From: Oscillospiraceae bacterium
GTDB lineage: Bacteria; Bacillota; Clostridia; Oscillospirales; Oscillospiraceae
Length of the DNA: 64,000 nucleotides
Reading direction: 5' to 3'
NCBI GenBank assembly: GCA_017448455.1
Contig: JAFSLL010000132.1
Location: forward strand, 84,839-148,838
Shown: positions 9,079 through 16,915 of the stretch, piece by piece
Layout of the letters: each line of letters opens with the position of its first letter
Numbering within the stretch: position 1 is the stretch's first letter
Program-made: the position numbers and the translations under genes
The notes under the pieces: generated by a model
What the model saw: the letters and a program-made list of their open reading frames with translations, nothing else
What the model was told of the DNA's origin: nothing
The model's database searches: none

Positions 9079-9165
9079 TTATGGAGATCGTTTCCGCCAT
9101 TCGCTTGGCGTGCAGCCAACTACGCGGTTAAAGACGGTGAAAAAATAATGATAAGCGTGGAGAAG
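9079..9165 (-). pseudogene. AraC-family regulator, last helices only
   Basis: The minus strand encodes YHYFFTVFNRVVGCTPSEW followed by RKRSP and a stop. This is the end of the second helix-turn-helix of AraC proteins (YFSRVFKKxxGxTPSEYRK). Nothing recognisable precedes it. The rest of the gene was probably lost with the IS debris beside it. Confidence 0.65.
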
Positions 9166-9221
9166 AATCGGTCTGCCAGGTGATCCATTCCAACATGTTT
9201 CAGGGAATTTAAAGAGATTTG

Positions 9222-9395
9222 CTAGTCTTCTGTGGAATCCTTTTCGTAGTATTTCCGATAGCGGTCTATCACCTGGAGTTTCCTCAACTGTGCTCGAGTC
9301 AATGTGATCCCCCTTTCCATGCGGTTATTCTACTACAGGGAAGTGACATTTTCTCAAGCTATTTATAGGGTGACATTATCACTTGTTAACAACAA
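9222..9395 (-). mobile_element. IS remnant, ISNCY-like end with truncated transposase start
   Basis: The outer part carries two direct copies of GTGACATT (9343-9350 and 9370-9377) separated by 19 bases, the style of ends seen in IS1202/ISNCY-type elements as I recall them. Inward, the minus strand reads a 32-residue ORF (9222-9320) beginning MERGITLTRAQLRKLQVIDR, similar in type to the start of such transposases, and then stops. The rest of the element is missing. Family placement is tentative. Confidence 0.4.
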
Positions 9396-9412
9396 ATACG
9401 GTCAGTTCCCGC

Positions 9413-9441
9413 TTGCATCTGTGTTCTCTCCGTGCTATACT
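9413..9441 (+). promoter_or_regulatory. Promoter of the cobalamin-riboswitch transcript
   Basis: TTGCAT is followed after 17 bases by TATACT, with TGC directly before the -10 box (extended -10). Transcription would start near 9448, just before the riboswitch. Confidence 0.6.
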
Positions 9442-9449
9442 GCACGCGC

Positions 9450-9600
9450 AAGCAATCGAACCGGGATCTGCCCGCTGCGGCAGTCAACAGGGGAATGGGG
9501 GTGCAAATCCCCCGCGAGGCCGTCACTGTGAAGCGGTACGTTTTCAGCGTGCCCAAAGTCAGAAAACCTGCCCGGACGGAAGCTGGTCTTCCGTATCGTA
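9450..9600 (+). promoter_or_regulatory. Cobalamin (adenosylcobalamin) riboswitch
   Basis: The conserved core is readable: GGGGAATGGGGGTGCAAAT with its C-rich partner, the CCGTCACTGTGAAGC segment, and the B12 box AGTCAGAAAACCTGCC at 9557-9572. This aptamer binds B12 and turns off downstream genes when the vitamin is abundant. Its targets here are a membrane-anchored DUF4430 protein and an ECF S component. Confidence 0.9.
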
Positions 9601-9656
9601 CAAAGTGCCGCGGTACCCGGCCAAATCAGAAGCTTGCGCGGATTTCTGCGCCTGTT

Positions 9657-9711
9657 CTCTCTTTTGCTTTGTGCGATTTTCGATGGTGAAAACCGAACAA
9701 AGAAAGGAGAG
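9657..9711 (+). promoter_or_regulatory. Possible expression platform hiding the ribosome site
   Basis: CTCTCTTTTGCTTTGT (9657-9672) can pair with ACAAAGAAAGGAGAG (9697-9711). This would bury the Shine-Dalgarno GGAG of the gene at 9719. It suggests control of translation initiation rather than termination. No U-tract terminator is evident in the leader. Confidence 0.5.
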
Positions 9712-9718
9712 GATTTTT

Positions 9719-10117
9719 ATGTCCAAAAAAACGAGAAATATTGTCATTGCCGTGGCCGTTTTGCTTGTACTGGTCATTGGCGCGCTGCTGATCTACAATT
9801 CAGCGAAACCGGACGCAGTTGCCGGGGATAAGAATCTGCTGATTGTGGTCGTCCATGGGGACGAGAGCAGGAAGGAATTTCCGATCAACACCTCTGCGGA
9901 AACCCTGCGCGGGGCCCTGGAGCAGGAGTCGCTGATTGAAGGAACAGAGAGTGAGTACGGGATTTACATCACATCCGTCGATGGTGAGGCAGCAGATGAG
10001 AGCCTGCAGCAGTGGTGGTGCATCACCAAAAACGGCGAGATGCTGATGACCGGTGCCGACGACACGATGATTGCGGACGGTGAGCAGTATGAACTCACCC
10101 TCACAACAGGCTGGTAA
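9719..10117 (+). CDS. Membrane-anchored DUF4430 (transcobalamin-like C-terminal) protein
   Basis: The 132-residue protein has a cytoplasmic stub, one transmembrane segment (about residues 8-26) and an external domain of about 95 residues. That domain has the DUF4430 pattern, including GIYITSVDGEAA and QWWCITKNGEMLMTG, and this fold resembles the beta domain of vertebrate transcobalamin and intrinsic factor. The family knowledge plus the B12 riboswitch directly upstream suggest an external cobalamin- or corrinoid-capturing protein that hands its ligand to the ECF S component encoded next. AAAGGAGAGG precedes the ATG, and its end overlaps the next gene by 29 bases. Binding of B12 is inferred, not visible. 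Confidence 0.75.
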   Translation: MSKKTRNIVIAVAVLLVLVIGALLIYNSAKPDAVAGDKNLLIVVVHGDESRKEFPINTSAETLRGALEQESLIEGTESEYGIYITSVDGEAADESLQQWWCITKNGEMLMTGADDTMIADGEQYELTLTTGW

Positions 10118-10619
10118 ACTCAGCACACGGGAGCTGTGCATCCTTGCCCTGATGGGCGCGCTGATTTTCGCCTCCAAAGTTGCGTTGGCATCCCTGCCGA
10201 ATATCAACATCAACAGTGTCCTGATTATCCTGACGGTCATCTTTTTCGGCTGGCGCAGCCTGTATGCGGTTTACCTGTATGTCATGCTGGAAGGGTTGGT
10301 CTTTGGCTTCAGCGTCTGGTGGGTCGGGTACCTCTATGTGTGGGCGATCCTGGTCGTGGTTGCCATGCTGCTGCGGAGGAACGATTCCGCTGTGATCTGG
10401 GCGGTTGTGGCGGCCATATACGGTCTGGTGTTTGGCCTTCTGATGTACCTGGAATATTTTGCCATCAATGGCGGATGGGAAATGTTTTTTGCCATGTGGG
10501 TCGCAGGTATCCCCTATGACCTGACCCATTGTATCGGCAATTTCGTCTTCACACTGGTCCTGTATAAGCCGCTCTACAGGGTGCTTGCCTACTTCCTCGG
10601 CCCTCCGAAATTTACATAG
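10089..10619 (+). CDS. ECF transporter S component, probably for cobalamin
   Basis: This 176-residue integral membrane protein has about five or six hydrophobic segments starting with the ALMGALIFASK motif typical of ECF substrate-binding (S) components. S components capture a vitamin and work with a shared EcfA/A'/T energising module, which is not in this window. Location behind a B12 riboswitch argues for cobalamin or a corrinoid precursor, as known for CbrT-type S components. The ATG at 10089 lies inside the end of the upstream gene, so translation is probably coupled. It ends in front of a strong terminator, making a two-gene unit. Confidence 0.75.
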   Translation: MNSPSQQAGKLSTRELCILALMGALIFASKVALASLPNININSVLIILTVIFFGWRSLYAVYLYVMLEGLVFGFSVWWVGYLYVWAILVVVAMLLRRNDSAVIWAVVAAIYGLVFGLLMYLEYFAINGGWEMFFAMWVAGIPYDLTHCIGNFVFTLVLYKPLYRVLAYFLGPPKFT

Positions 10620-10627
10620 CTGCCTAA

Positions 10628-10662
10628 ACCACCGGTTTGCTTTTGCAAACCGGTGGTTTTTC
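10628..10662 (+). terminator. Terminator of the cobalamin uptake unit
   Basis: A perfect 13-bp stem (ACCACCGGTTTGC, loop TTTT) is followed by a T run. The bases from 10663 to 10787 hold nothing I can recognise. Confidence 0.85.
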
Positions 10663-10787
10663 ATGGGCGTACCGGGCATGGCACAGTTCTTGCGTGTGAA
10701 AGTCTCAAACGCGACCGGCAGCGGGAAGCGTTAGCCAAAGGCAGGGATCATCCGGAACTGCTTACCGTCTAAGGCAGATGCAATCTT

Positions 10788-11744
10788 TCAGCAGCCTTGT
10801 TCTTCAAGAAACTGCAGTACCTGCCCGCGGCTTTGGAGTGCCGTTCCGGCCCCGACAGCCGTTGTGCAGATCGCCCCGCAGGCATTGGCAAAGCGCAAAG
10901 CATCGGCATGAGATGCGCCGCACAGGATCTCTGACGCGAATCCCGCAACGAAGTTATCGCCCGCGCCGGTGGCGTCGACTGCCTGAATCCCGCAGGCGGG
11001 CAGACGGATCGTCTCTTCTTTATTTTTGAAGATGCAGCCCTTTCCGCCCAGCTTGATGATGACATTTTTCACGCCGTATCCGAGGAAGACATCCGCCATC
11101 TCTTCCGGAAGATCCTTTCCGGAATAATAGCGCGCCTCATCTTCATTCGGTGTCATATAGTCGATCAGCGGAAGAGAGTCCTGCAGATCATCCAGCGTCA
11201 GAAAGCGGAAGTTCGGCAATTTGGTATCAGCAAATACGAGTTCGCCGGATGCCTTTGCCGAAGTCAAAACAGCGTGGATGATTTCCGGGTCATCAAAGGG
11301 GGCGCGGAACAGGGAACCGAGAACCAGCGCGCGGGCGTCGCGGAAGCGGGCGGAATACGCTTCCGGATGGAAGTTGTAGCGATGCGATCCGTTGGTGATG
11401 GATTTGCGGTTTCCGTCCTCGTGAACAAACATGGTGGTCACCGGCGTCGGATGCTCCTTGGAGCGGATGATTTGGCTGCAGTCCACCCCACAGCGCGACA
11501 GCGCACTGACGATAAGGTCTCCGGCCTCATCTTCTCCGAGGGAACAAAGAATGCCGGTTTTCGTACCGAGCTTTGCTGCGGCCATTGCCTCATTGACAGC
11601 CTCACCGCCCACGTTCAGCGAACCGGCCGCGGCCCGATAGCCGGAAGCGGAAACCGGCACGGGATCAAAACCCCGGATAATGGAATCCACCAGGGCCATG
11701 CCGATACAGATCAAATCCAAGGGTTTATCCTCCATGCGAATCAT
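10788..11744 (-). CDS. PfkB-family carbohydrate kinase
   Basis: This 318-residue ribokinase-family sugar or nucleoside kinase begins DLICIGMALVDSI. It has GGEAVNEAMAAAKLG as first PfkB signature, a TPNEDEARYY substrate segment and the catalytic VDATGAGDNF. The precise substrate is not determined by these motifs. It starts 43 bases after the GH42 beta-galactosidase stop, with GAGGTTGGAG before the ATG at 11744, so both are one operon. The pairing suggests phosphorylation of a sugar released by that enzyme, although galactose itself normally uses a GHMP-type kinase; a keto sugar, ribose or inosine-type substrate is also possible. Confidence 0.8.
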   Translation of the reverse strand: MIRMEDKPLDLICIGMALVDSIIRGFDPVPVSASGYRAAAGSLNVGGEAVNEAMAAAKLGTKTGILCSLGEDEAGDLIVSALSRCGVDCSQIIRSKEHPTPVTTMFVHEDGNRKSITNGSHRYNFHPEAYSARFRDARALVLGSLFRAPFDDPEIIHAVLTSAKASGELVFADTKLPNFRFLTLDDLQDSLPLIDYMTPNEDEARYYSGKDLPEEMADVFLGYGVKNVIIKLGGKGCIFKNKEETIRLPACGIQAVDATGAGDNFVAGFASEILCGASHADALRFANACGAICTTAVGAGTALQSRGQVLQFLEEQGC

Positions 11745-11786
11745 AGCTCCAACCTCAAAAGCAGCCAACCGGATCCGGTTTTCATA

Positions 11787-13856
11787 TCAAACTTCCAAAA
11801 CGAGAACACCGAAAGGCGGCATAGTAAGCTTATCGGAAACGAGTTTGTCTTCCAGCAGTTCATGCATTTGCCGATGAAGCACAACAGTCTGCGCCTCCGG
11901 CAGATAGTTGAGCAGCATGAGAAAGCGCAGCCCGTCCTTCTGCCTCTCCGCAATCTCCACGGTTTCCGGCACATCCAGCAGATCGTTAAAGCGTCCGGTC
12001 AGCCCCAGGTAAGTAAACAGCCTGCTGAGGACGGGCCGTGAGAAGGTGCTGCCCCAGTGAAGGCAGCGACCGGACCCGAGCGGATGCTCGATGAGTGCCG
12101 GCATTCCTGCAAACCAGGAGCTGTCGTAGCGGGCGAGTACTGTGGCGCCGCCCTCTGCCTCAAGCTGATCCTGAAACACGGAGGCTTCAAAGCGCTCGCC
12201 GTTCCAATCAACCGTGACGGTGGGTTCTGCCGGGTGCTGAAAGCCGGATTCCCGCACCGTGCTGCCGGTGAGCTCCCGCAGCATTCCCGGCGGCGGCAGC
12301 ATGACAGCCTGTCCGTTTTCCTGCTTATAGCCCGTGCGGCAGCCCAGAATCAGCGTGCCGCCCTGCTCCACATAGGCCTTGAGCAGCGCCGCTCTTGCCT
12401 CGGTCATGATGGCCGGGTGGGCGTAGATCAGCACCGGGTAACGGCAGAGGTCTTCGAGCTCAGAATCATCCGCCAGGTGGAGATAGTCGCAGGGAACATG
12501 ACTCAGCTGTGCCTGCTGGTAGATTGCGGATTCATCCGGGAAGCTCAGCCGCCCGTGCCAGACGTCGATCTCCGCGTCGCAGGCGTTGTCATAGTCCTTG
12601 ACGATCGCCAGCGGCGCCACATATGCCGAGCCGCAGAGCGGAGCGATCTTCTTCAGATCAGATGCGAATTCCGTCACTTCCCGCAGGCGGCGGTTGTCCC
12701 GGTTGTCGTAGTCGAGGATGCCGTGCCAGTACATCTCCGTGCCGAAGGTGCAGCTGCGCCAGCGGAAGAAGGAGACAAAGTCCGCCCCATGGGCCACGCT
12801 CTGCATGGCCCAGAGCCTGATCTGGCCCGGGCGCGGATGAGGCCCTTCCATACGGCTGACCCAGCCTCCCGCGCCGGACTGCTGTTCCAGAATGGAGAAA
12901 TGGGGGCAGATGCCGCGCACCTCGCTGAGTTGTTTTCCGCTGAGCCGGTCGTTCAGATCTCCGCCCGATCCATAGCCGGTCTTCTCCAGCGGCTCCGAAC
13001 GGTTGAGGCCGAAGGCAAAGTTGGGATAGGTGTCGTAGCCGAAGATATCCAGACTCTCCTCATTCATCTTCGGATTGTCGATATGGCCGAAGAGTGCGTT
13101 GGTGGTAATGAAGTCGCCGGGTTTTTTATACCGACGCAGGATATTCGCCTGCAGCTGGCAGAAGCTGCGGGCACTCTCGGAGACAAAGCGGAGGTAATCC
13201 AGCCGCTGATGGGGGTTCCAGCCCTCGTTGAGCACATGGCCGGGCAGACGGATCTGCGCCCAGTCGGTATAGGTCTGGTTCCAGAAGCGCGTGCCCCAGG
13301 CGGCGTTGAGGGCGTCCAGACTGCCGTAGCTTTCCCGGAGGAAGACACGGAAGGCTGCCTGGTCCGCCTCCGAATAAAACTCACAGGTCTCGCAGTTCAT
13401 CTCGTTGTCAATCTGCCAGCCGCAGATGGCGGGATGCCTGCCGTAGTGCTCCGCCAGGGCTGTGACGATGGTTTTGACCTTCTCCCGATAAATTGGTGCG
13501 TTGTAGTTATAGTGCCGTCTGGCGCCGTGCTCATAGGGAAGACCGTTCTGGTCGGCATTGAGCACCTCCGGGTACTTTTTCGTCAGCCAGGCAGGCGGCG
13601 TAGCGGTGGGTGTGCCGAAAATGACCTTCATGCCCTTCTTTGCGCACAGATTCAGGAATCGGTCGAAGAAATCAAAGCAAAAGACGCCTTCTTCCGGCTC
13701 CGTAAGGTTCCAGGCAAACTCCGCGATGCGCACCACCCGGATCCCTGCGGCAAGCATCCGATCCAGATCACTCGCCCACAGGCTCTCATCCCAGTGCTCG
13801 GGATAATAACACACACCGACGGTGTATTCCGGCCATTGATAATTCTGTTTTTTCAC
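11787..13856 (-). CDS. GH42 beta-galactosidase
   Basis: This 689-residue enzyme covers the three GH42 domains: a TIM barrel with the acid/base glutamate in WQIDNEMN (Glu152), the nucleophile region SILEQQSG near residue 320, then a trimerisation domain (about 390-600) and a C-terminal beta domain. No signal peptide is seen, so it acts in the cytoplasm on imported beta-galactosides. The start is GTG at 13856 with ACAGGATATC upstream. A clear promoter lies about 190 bases upstream, and a PfkB kinase follows. Length is normal for the family. Confidence 0.9.
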   Translation of the reverse strand: MKKQNYQWPEYTVGVCYYPEHWDESLWASDLDRMLAAGIRVVRIAEFAWNLTEPEEGVFCFDFFDRFLNLCAKKGMKVIFGTPTATPPAWLTKKYPEVLNADQNGLPYEHGARRHYNYNAPIYREKVKTIVTALAEHYGRHPAICGWQIDNEMNCETCEFYSEADQAAFRVFLRESYGSLDALNAAWGTRFWNQTYTDWAQIRLPGHVLNEGWNPHQRLDYLRFVSESARSFCQLQANILRRYKKPGDFITTNALFGHIDNPKMNEESLDIFGYDTYPNFAFGLNRSEPLEKTGYGSGGDLNDRLSGKQLSEVRGICPHFSILEQQSGAGGWVSRMEGPHPRPGQIRLWAMQSVAHGADFVSFFRWRSCTFGTEMYWHGILDYDNRDNRRLREVTEFASDLKKIAPLCGSAYVAPLAIVKDYDNACDAEIDVWHGRLSFPDESAIYQQAQLSHVPCDYLHLADDSELEDLCRYPVLIYAHPAIMTEARAALLKAYVEQGGTLILGCRTGYKQENGQAVMLPPPGMLRELTGSTVRESGFQHPAEPTVTVDWNGERFEASVFQDQLEAEGGATVLARYDSSWFAGMPALIEHPLGSGRCLHWGSTFSRPVLSRLFTYLGLTGRFNDLLDVPETVEIAERQKDGLRFLMLLNYLPEAQTVVLHRQMHELLEDKLVSDKLTMPPFGVLVLEV

Positions 13857-14018
13857 TTTGATATCCTGTCTTTATCCATGTGATTATGTGACGAACTCTG
13901 CGTTTAGAGTTCAAAAAAGAAAGCTTTCAGTCCTCCTCATGTTGGGAAAAACAAAGCTGAAATTTAGCCCTCTTGCGATGTCGTTACGAATAAAGATCCT
14001 CCGAGACAGAACCGGTTT

Positions 14019-14028
14019 GTTCCGGAAC
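14019..14028. promoter_or_regulatory. Short palindrome in the beta-galactosidase leader
   Basis: GTTCCGGAAC is a perfect 10-base palindrome about 25 bases downstream of the GH42 -10 box, a position suited to a repressor site. No regulator is encoded next to it. Confidence 0.3.
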
Positions 14029-14052
14029 GATTTTGATTATTCCTGAAACGGT

Positions 14053-14081
14053 ATTATAGCAGAACAGCACCAGTCCTACAA
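14053..14081 (-). promoter_or_regulatory. Promoter of the GH42/PfkB operon
   Basis: On the minus strand TTGTAG, 17 bases, then a perfect TATAAT. The rest of the 460-base gap between 13857 and 14316 holds the palindrome at 14019, the C-S lyase promoter and its operator, and otherwise nothing I recognise. Confidence 0.6.
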
Positions 14082-14200
14082 TCGAAATTTTCTGACAGAA
14101 CTGCTGCTGAGGCTCAAAGTCTCAGCATTTGTATCTCTGTTCAGTGGCTTTATGATCCCTGTCAACAACACATGTTTTGAAACAATTCTTTATAAAAATC

Positions 14201-14237
14201 TTTCACGGAAAACTTTCCGCCTATTGTCTCCGTGAAA
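14201..14237. promoter_or_regulatory. Nested palindromic operator overlapping the C-S lyase promoter
   Basis: TTTCACGGA at 14201-14209 is mirrored by TCCGTGAAA at 14229-14237. The first arm also opens a second palindrome, CGGAAAACTTTCCG (14206-14219). The right arm overlaps the -35 box of the promoter, so bound protein would block transcription. Confidence 0.5.
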
Positions 14238-14252
14238 ATTCTGTTTTATAGT
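14224..14252 (+). promoter_or_regulatory. Promoter of the MalY/PatB gene
   Basis: TTGTCT, exactly 17 bases, then TATAGT. The transcript would start near 14259, leaving a short leader before the ATG at 14317. Confidence 0.6.
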
Positions 14253-14316
14253 ATAGACATGCCTGAGAGGAGTCGGTTCGCGGGCTCCGAAAACAAGAAA
14301 AGAGGAGGCTCTAAGC

Positions 14317-15537
14317 ATGGCGACCAACTTTGACGAAATCATCGACAGACGGGGCACCAATGCCCTGAACACGGACGGTTTCCGCGGCTACATCTTTCAC
14401 GCGGGTCCGGAAAAAGTCTTCCCCTACAAGGATGAGGAATTCGTCCGCATGTGGGTGGCCGATATGGAATTCGGCGTCGCGCCGGAGATCATCGACGCCA
14501 TGCGCACGCGGCTTGACCGCCGCATCTTCGGTTACACCGGCGTCTTTGACAACGGGTATTATGAGTCCTTCAGCAAATGGTGCCGGGATCATTATGACTG
14601 GGACTTCCCCCAGGAGCAGCTCTGCTTTACACCGGGCATCATCCCGGCGCTGTATCAGCTGGCGGAAACCCTGTGCACGAAGGAAGAAAAAGTCCTCATC
14701 AACACCCCGGCCTACGGCTATTTTCTCCATGCGGCGGAGTATTCCGGCCTGGGCGTACTCTGTTCTCCGCTGAAAAAGAACGAGCGGGGCGAATTTCTTC
14801 TCGACTATGCGGATTTTGAAGCAAAGTGTGCCGATCCCCACTGCAAGCTGGTCTTCTGGTGCAATCCGCAGAATCCCACCGGACGGGTCTGGACGGAAGA
14901 GGAGCTGCGCCGCATTGCGCAGATCGTGGAGAAGTACAATCTCTGGATTGTCTCCGACGAAATTCACTGCGACCTGCTGCGTGTCGGAAAACAGCACATT
15001 CCCATGGCAAAGGTCATGCCGGATTACCCGAAGCTTGTTACCTGCATGGCGCCGACCAAGACTTTCAACATGGCGGGCTTGGCTTTTTCCAATGTCATCA
15101 TCCGCGATGAGGAGCTGCGTAAAACCTTCAAGGATCGGGACAAACTTTTCGGCATGGTCAATCCGCTTTCTCTTACGGCGGCAAAAGCGGCCTACGACCT
15201 TGGCGATCCCTGGCTTCAGGAACTGCGGGTGTACCTGGACGGCAATTTTGCCTTCGTCAAGGAGTTCCTGACCGAGCATCTGCCGGAGGCGGTGCTGAAC
15301 ATCCCCGAGGCGACCTATCTCGCCTGGGTGAATCTGGGCCCCTGCGTGCCGGACATCGAGGACCTCCCCGACTTTTTCGCTAACAATGCAGGTGTTCTGC
15401 TTGAGGGCGGAAACGCGCTGTTCGTTGACAACGCGGAGGGATACATCCGCCTGAATCTGGCCATGCCGCGTTCCATCATTCAGACTGGGCTGGAATGGAT
15501 GCGCGACGCGATTGCGGCGCATAAAGCGCAGGGCTGA
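14317..15537 (+). CDS. MalY/PatB-type pyridoxal-phosphate C-S lyase
   Basis: This 406-residue type I aminotransferase-fold enzyme matches the MalY/PatB branch (cystathionine beta-lyase type), which splits cystathionine or S-conjugated cysteines to pyruvate, ammonia and a thiol. Landmarks are VADMEFGVAPEI, GYTGVFDNGYY, NPQNPTGRVW with the substrate-binding Asn, SDEIHCDL with Asp214, and the PLP lysine in APTKTFN (Lys248). GAGGAGG stands before the ATG. It is monocistronic, with an operator-like palindrome over its promoter. A role in methionine metabolism or in releasing volatile thiols is possible; MalY of E. coli also has a regulatory role, so function cannot be fixed. The 200 bases after it hold nothing I recognise. 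Confidence 0.85.
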   Translation: MATNFDEIIDRRGTNALNTDGFRGYIFHAGPEKVFPYKDEEFVRMWVADMEFGVAPEIIDAMRTRLDRRIFGYTGVFDNGYYESFSKWCRDHYDWDFPQEQLCFTPGIIPALYQLAETLCTKEEKVLINTPAYGYFLHAAEYSGLGVLCSPLKKNERGEFLLDYADFEAKCADPHCKLVFWCNPQNPTGRVWTEEELRRIAQIVEKYNLWIVSDEIHCDLLRVGKQHIPMAKVMPDYPKLVTCMAPTKTFNMAGLAFSNVIIRDEELRKTFKDRDKLFGMVNPLSLTAAKAAYDLGDPWLQELRVYLDGNFAFVKEFLTEHLPEAVLNIPEATYLAWVNLGPCVPDIEDLPDFFANNAGVLLEGGNALFVDNAEGYIRLNLAMPRSIIQTGLEWMRDAIAAHKAQG

Positions 15538-15739
15538 GGAAACAGAGCGAGAGCGGTTTCAATCTCTGCAAGAACCACAATAAGAAGCTGAAAATGCAGA
15601 CGGCTGCTTGATTCGGCGTTGAATGGGATACCTGGCTATGAACTCTGATGTGCCAATGGACAGCAGACTTGATGGTATAACCCGATTTAGCGGCTGTAAC
15701 CCATTTTGACATGCCTTTGCAACGAAGGACCAAGATCCC

Positions 15740-16057
15740 TTAGCGACGATCCGGGTTCAACGTCAGCGCGTCAAGCACACACATCTGCCTGAAATCGCTG
15801 TCGCTGCCGAGAGTCTGGCAATAGTCTAACAGTTTGGGGAGCGTCTGCTCCCCCTGGAACACAGCGCTGGCCTTGGCCAGACCTGTTGCCTCCTCCGTGA
15901 ATAACGCACATTTGCTCACCAGCTTACCGTGATACAGTTCCAGATCATACTGAACGGCGTTCGGGCAGATGCGCTGCGCCAGCTGCGATACCAGAAACTC
16001 TGATACCGGCTCGATCACATGCAGTCCGCTGCCGCTCTTGTTTCCGGACGGTACGGA
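15740..16057 (-). pseudogene. HipA/CtkA-like kinase fragment
   Basis: Reading leftwards, the frame gives GNKSGSGLHVIEPVSEFLVS, a middle part, and CVLDALTLNPDRR followed at once by a stop. The NPDRH-type motif is the catalytic loop of HipA-like and CtkA-like protein kinases, normally followed by another 100 or more residues including the metal-binding Asp. Here the reading frame ends at that point, and the 5' side is also cut by a stop. A GTG at 16018 could start a 92-residue peptide, but no ribosome site supports it. It is most likely debris of a larger gene. Confidence 0.45.
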
Positions 16058-16106
16058 TTATGATTGACGTTCTGACATGCTGAACGATGAGAGAAAGAGG
16101 AAGTTG

Positions 16107-16205
16107 CTAATCAGGAAGGGGACGCAGGAGATATACGCCGTAAATCATTCCACTTAAGAAATACGGGTACTGGCTGCACTGCTGTATCAATTGGTAAGGC
16201 GCATA
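16107..16205 (-). other. Orphan C-terminal coding fragment
   Basis: The minus strand contains an open stretch ending YFLSGMIYGVYLLRPLPD and a stop, without start codon or ribosome site. Its composition looks like real protein, but I cannot name the family. It is flanked by other gene debris, and the rest of 16058-16343 shows only a hairpin. Confidence 0.25.
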
Positions 16206-16248
16206 CGAACTGAAGCGCCGGTTTTTTGCAGGAACCATACGCAAAGAC

Positions 16249-16286
16249 CCCGCTTGTCTGGCAGCAGAACACTGCCGACAGGCGGG
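16249..16286. terminator. Terminator-like hairpin in a debris region
   Basis: CCCGCTTGTCTGGCAG pairs with CTGCCGACAGGCGGG around a seven-base loop with one bulge. Only three T residues follow, so termination is uncertain. Confidence 0.4.
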
Positions 16287-16342
16287 TTTCAGTATGAAAA
16301 GAATTGGGAGTTTTATGCCTTAAGTTTCGTTGGTATTTTTTC

Positions 16343-16518
16343 TTAAGTACCGTTCTTATTATACGAAATCGGCTGTGTTAGCTCTCTGAATACCGATGCG
16401 TAACTTTTATCATACTGAATATAAAGCTGAACGGCCTTTAATCGCTCTTCATAGGAATACATGTGCGTAACCTCCTCCTGTTAATGACCTCATTTGGTCC
16501 AGTATTTCGTCCGCACCC
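16343..16518 (-). mobile_element. IS3-family remnant with start of orfA
   Basis: An ATG at 16462 behind a very strong GGAGGAGG opens a 39-residue ORF beginning MYSYEERLKAVQLYIQYDKS, typical for the helix-turn-helix orfA of IS3/IS150-group elements, and then stops early. Upstream, the sequence GCGGACGAAATACTGGACC resembles the terminal repeat of such elements, and it is where the neighbouring hydrolase gene loses its homology. Only the leading end of the element survives. Confidence 0.6.
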
Positions 16519-16915
16519 CCATCGGAAACGACTCCGTATAGTTGGACACGCAGGCAAAGCCTCCGCCAGCACAGAGCAGCACAAACGGCCTGTCCGGGTG
16601 CCCGGGAAAATGAAAGAGCTTCACATCCGAAAGTGCTTTGTTTCTGCGAATCTCCTCCGGGGAATACACCGTATGGAGATAGCCGGGATCCTTCCCGGCC
16701 ACATTCAGCAAGTGCCGCAGGCCAATCACAAGGCTTTCCGGATTGGAAGACGGGCTTACTCTGTGAAGCTCTTCGGGGGTAGTGAGCGAAACGATCGCTT
16801 TCAGGAGAAAACCCGCACCGCCGGAAAAATAAGGGGCGGCCGGACGAAGCTCCGGGATGCGCATGACGGAGCCGATGCGTGTGTTTTCCGTGATTGGGAC
16901 GGGCTTGGCTTTCAC
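16490..16915 (-). pseudogene. Alpha/beta hydrolase truncated by an IS3-type insertion
   Basis: A GTG at 16915 directly follows the GH39 stop (translational coupling). The frame runs 141 residues: a helical N-terminal region and the first core strands, DRPFVLLCAGGGFACVSNYT, where GGG is the oxyanion-hole segment of acetyl-esterase-like hydrolases. Right after ESFPMG the sequence turns into IS3-type DNA and ends with RTKYWTK. The nucleophile elbow, acid and histidine, about 180 residues, are missing, so the product cannot be an active esterase. It was the last gene of the glycan operon. Confidence 0.7.

Noticed and set aside
12057-13883. A 608-codon plus-strand frame opposite GH42
   Set aside because: It has no motifs or ribosome site, and the opposite strand encodes a complete beta-galactosidase.
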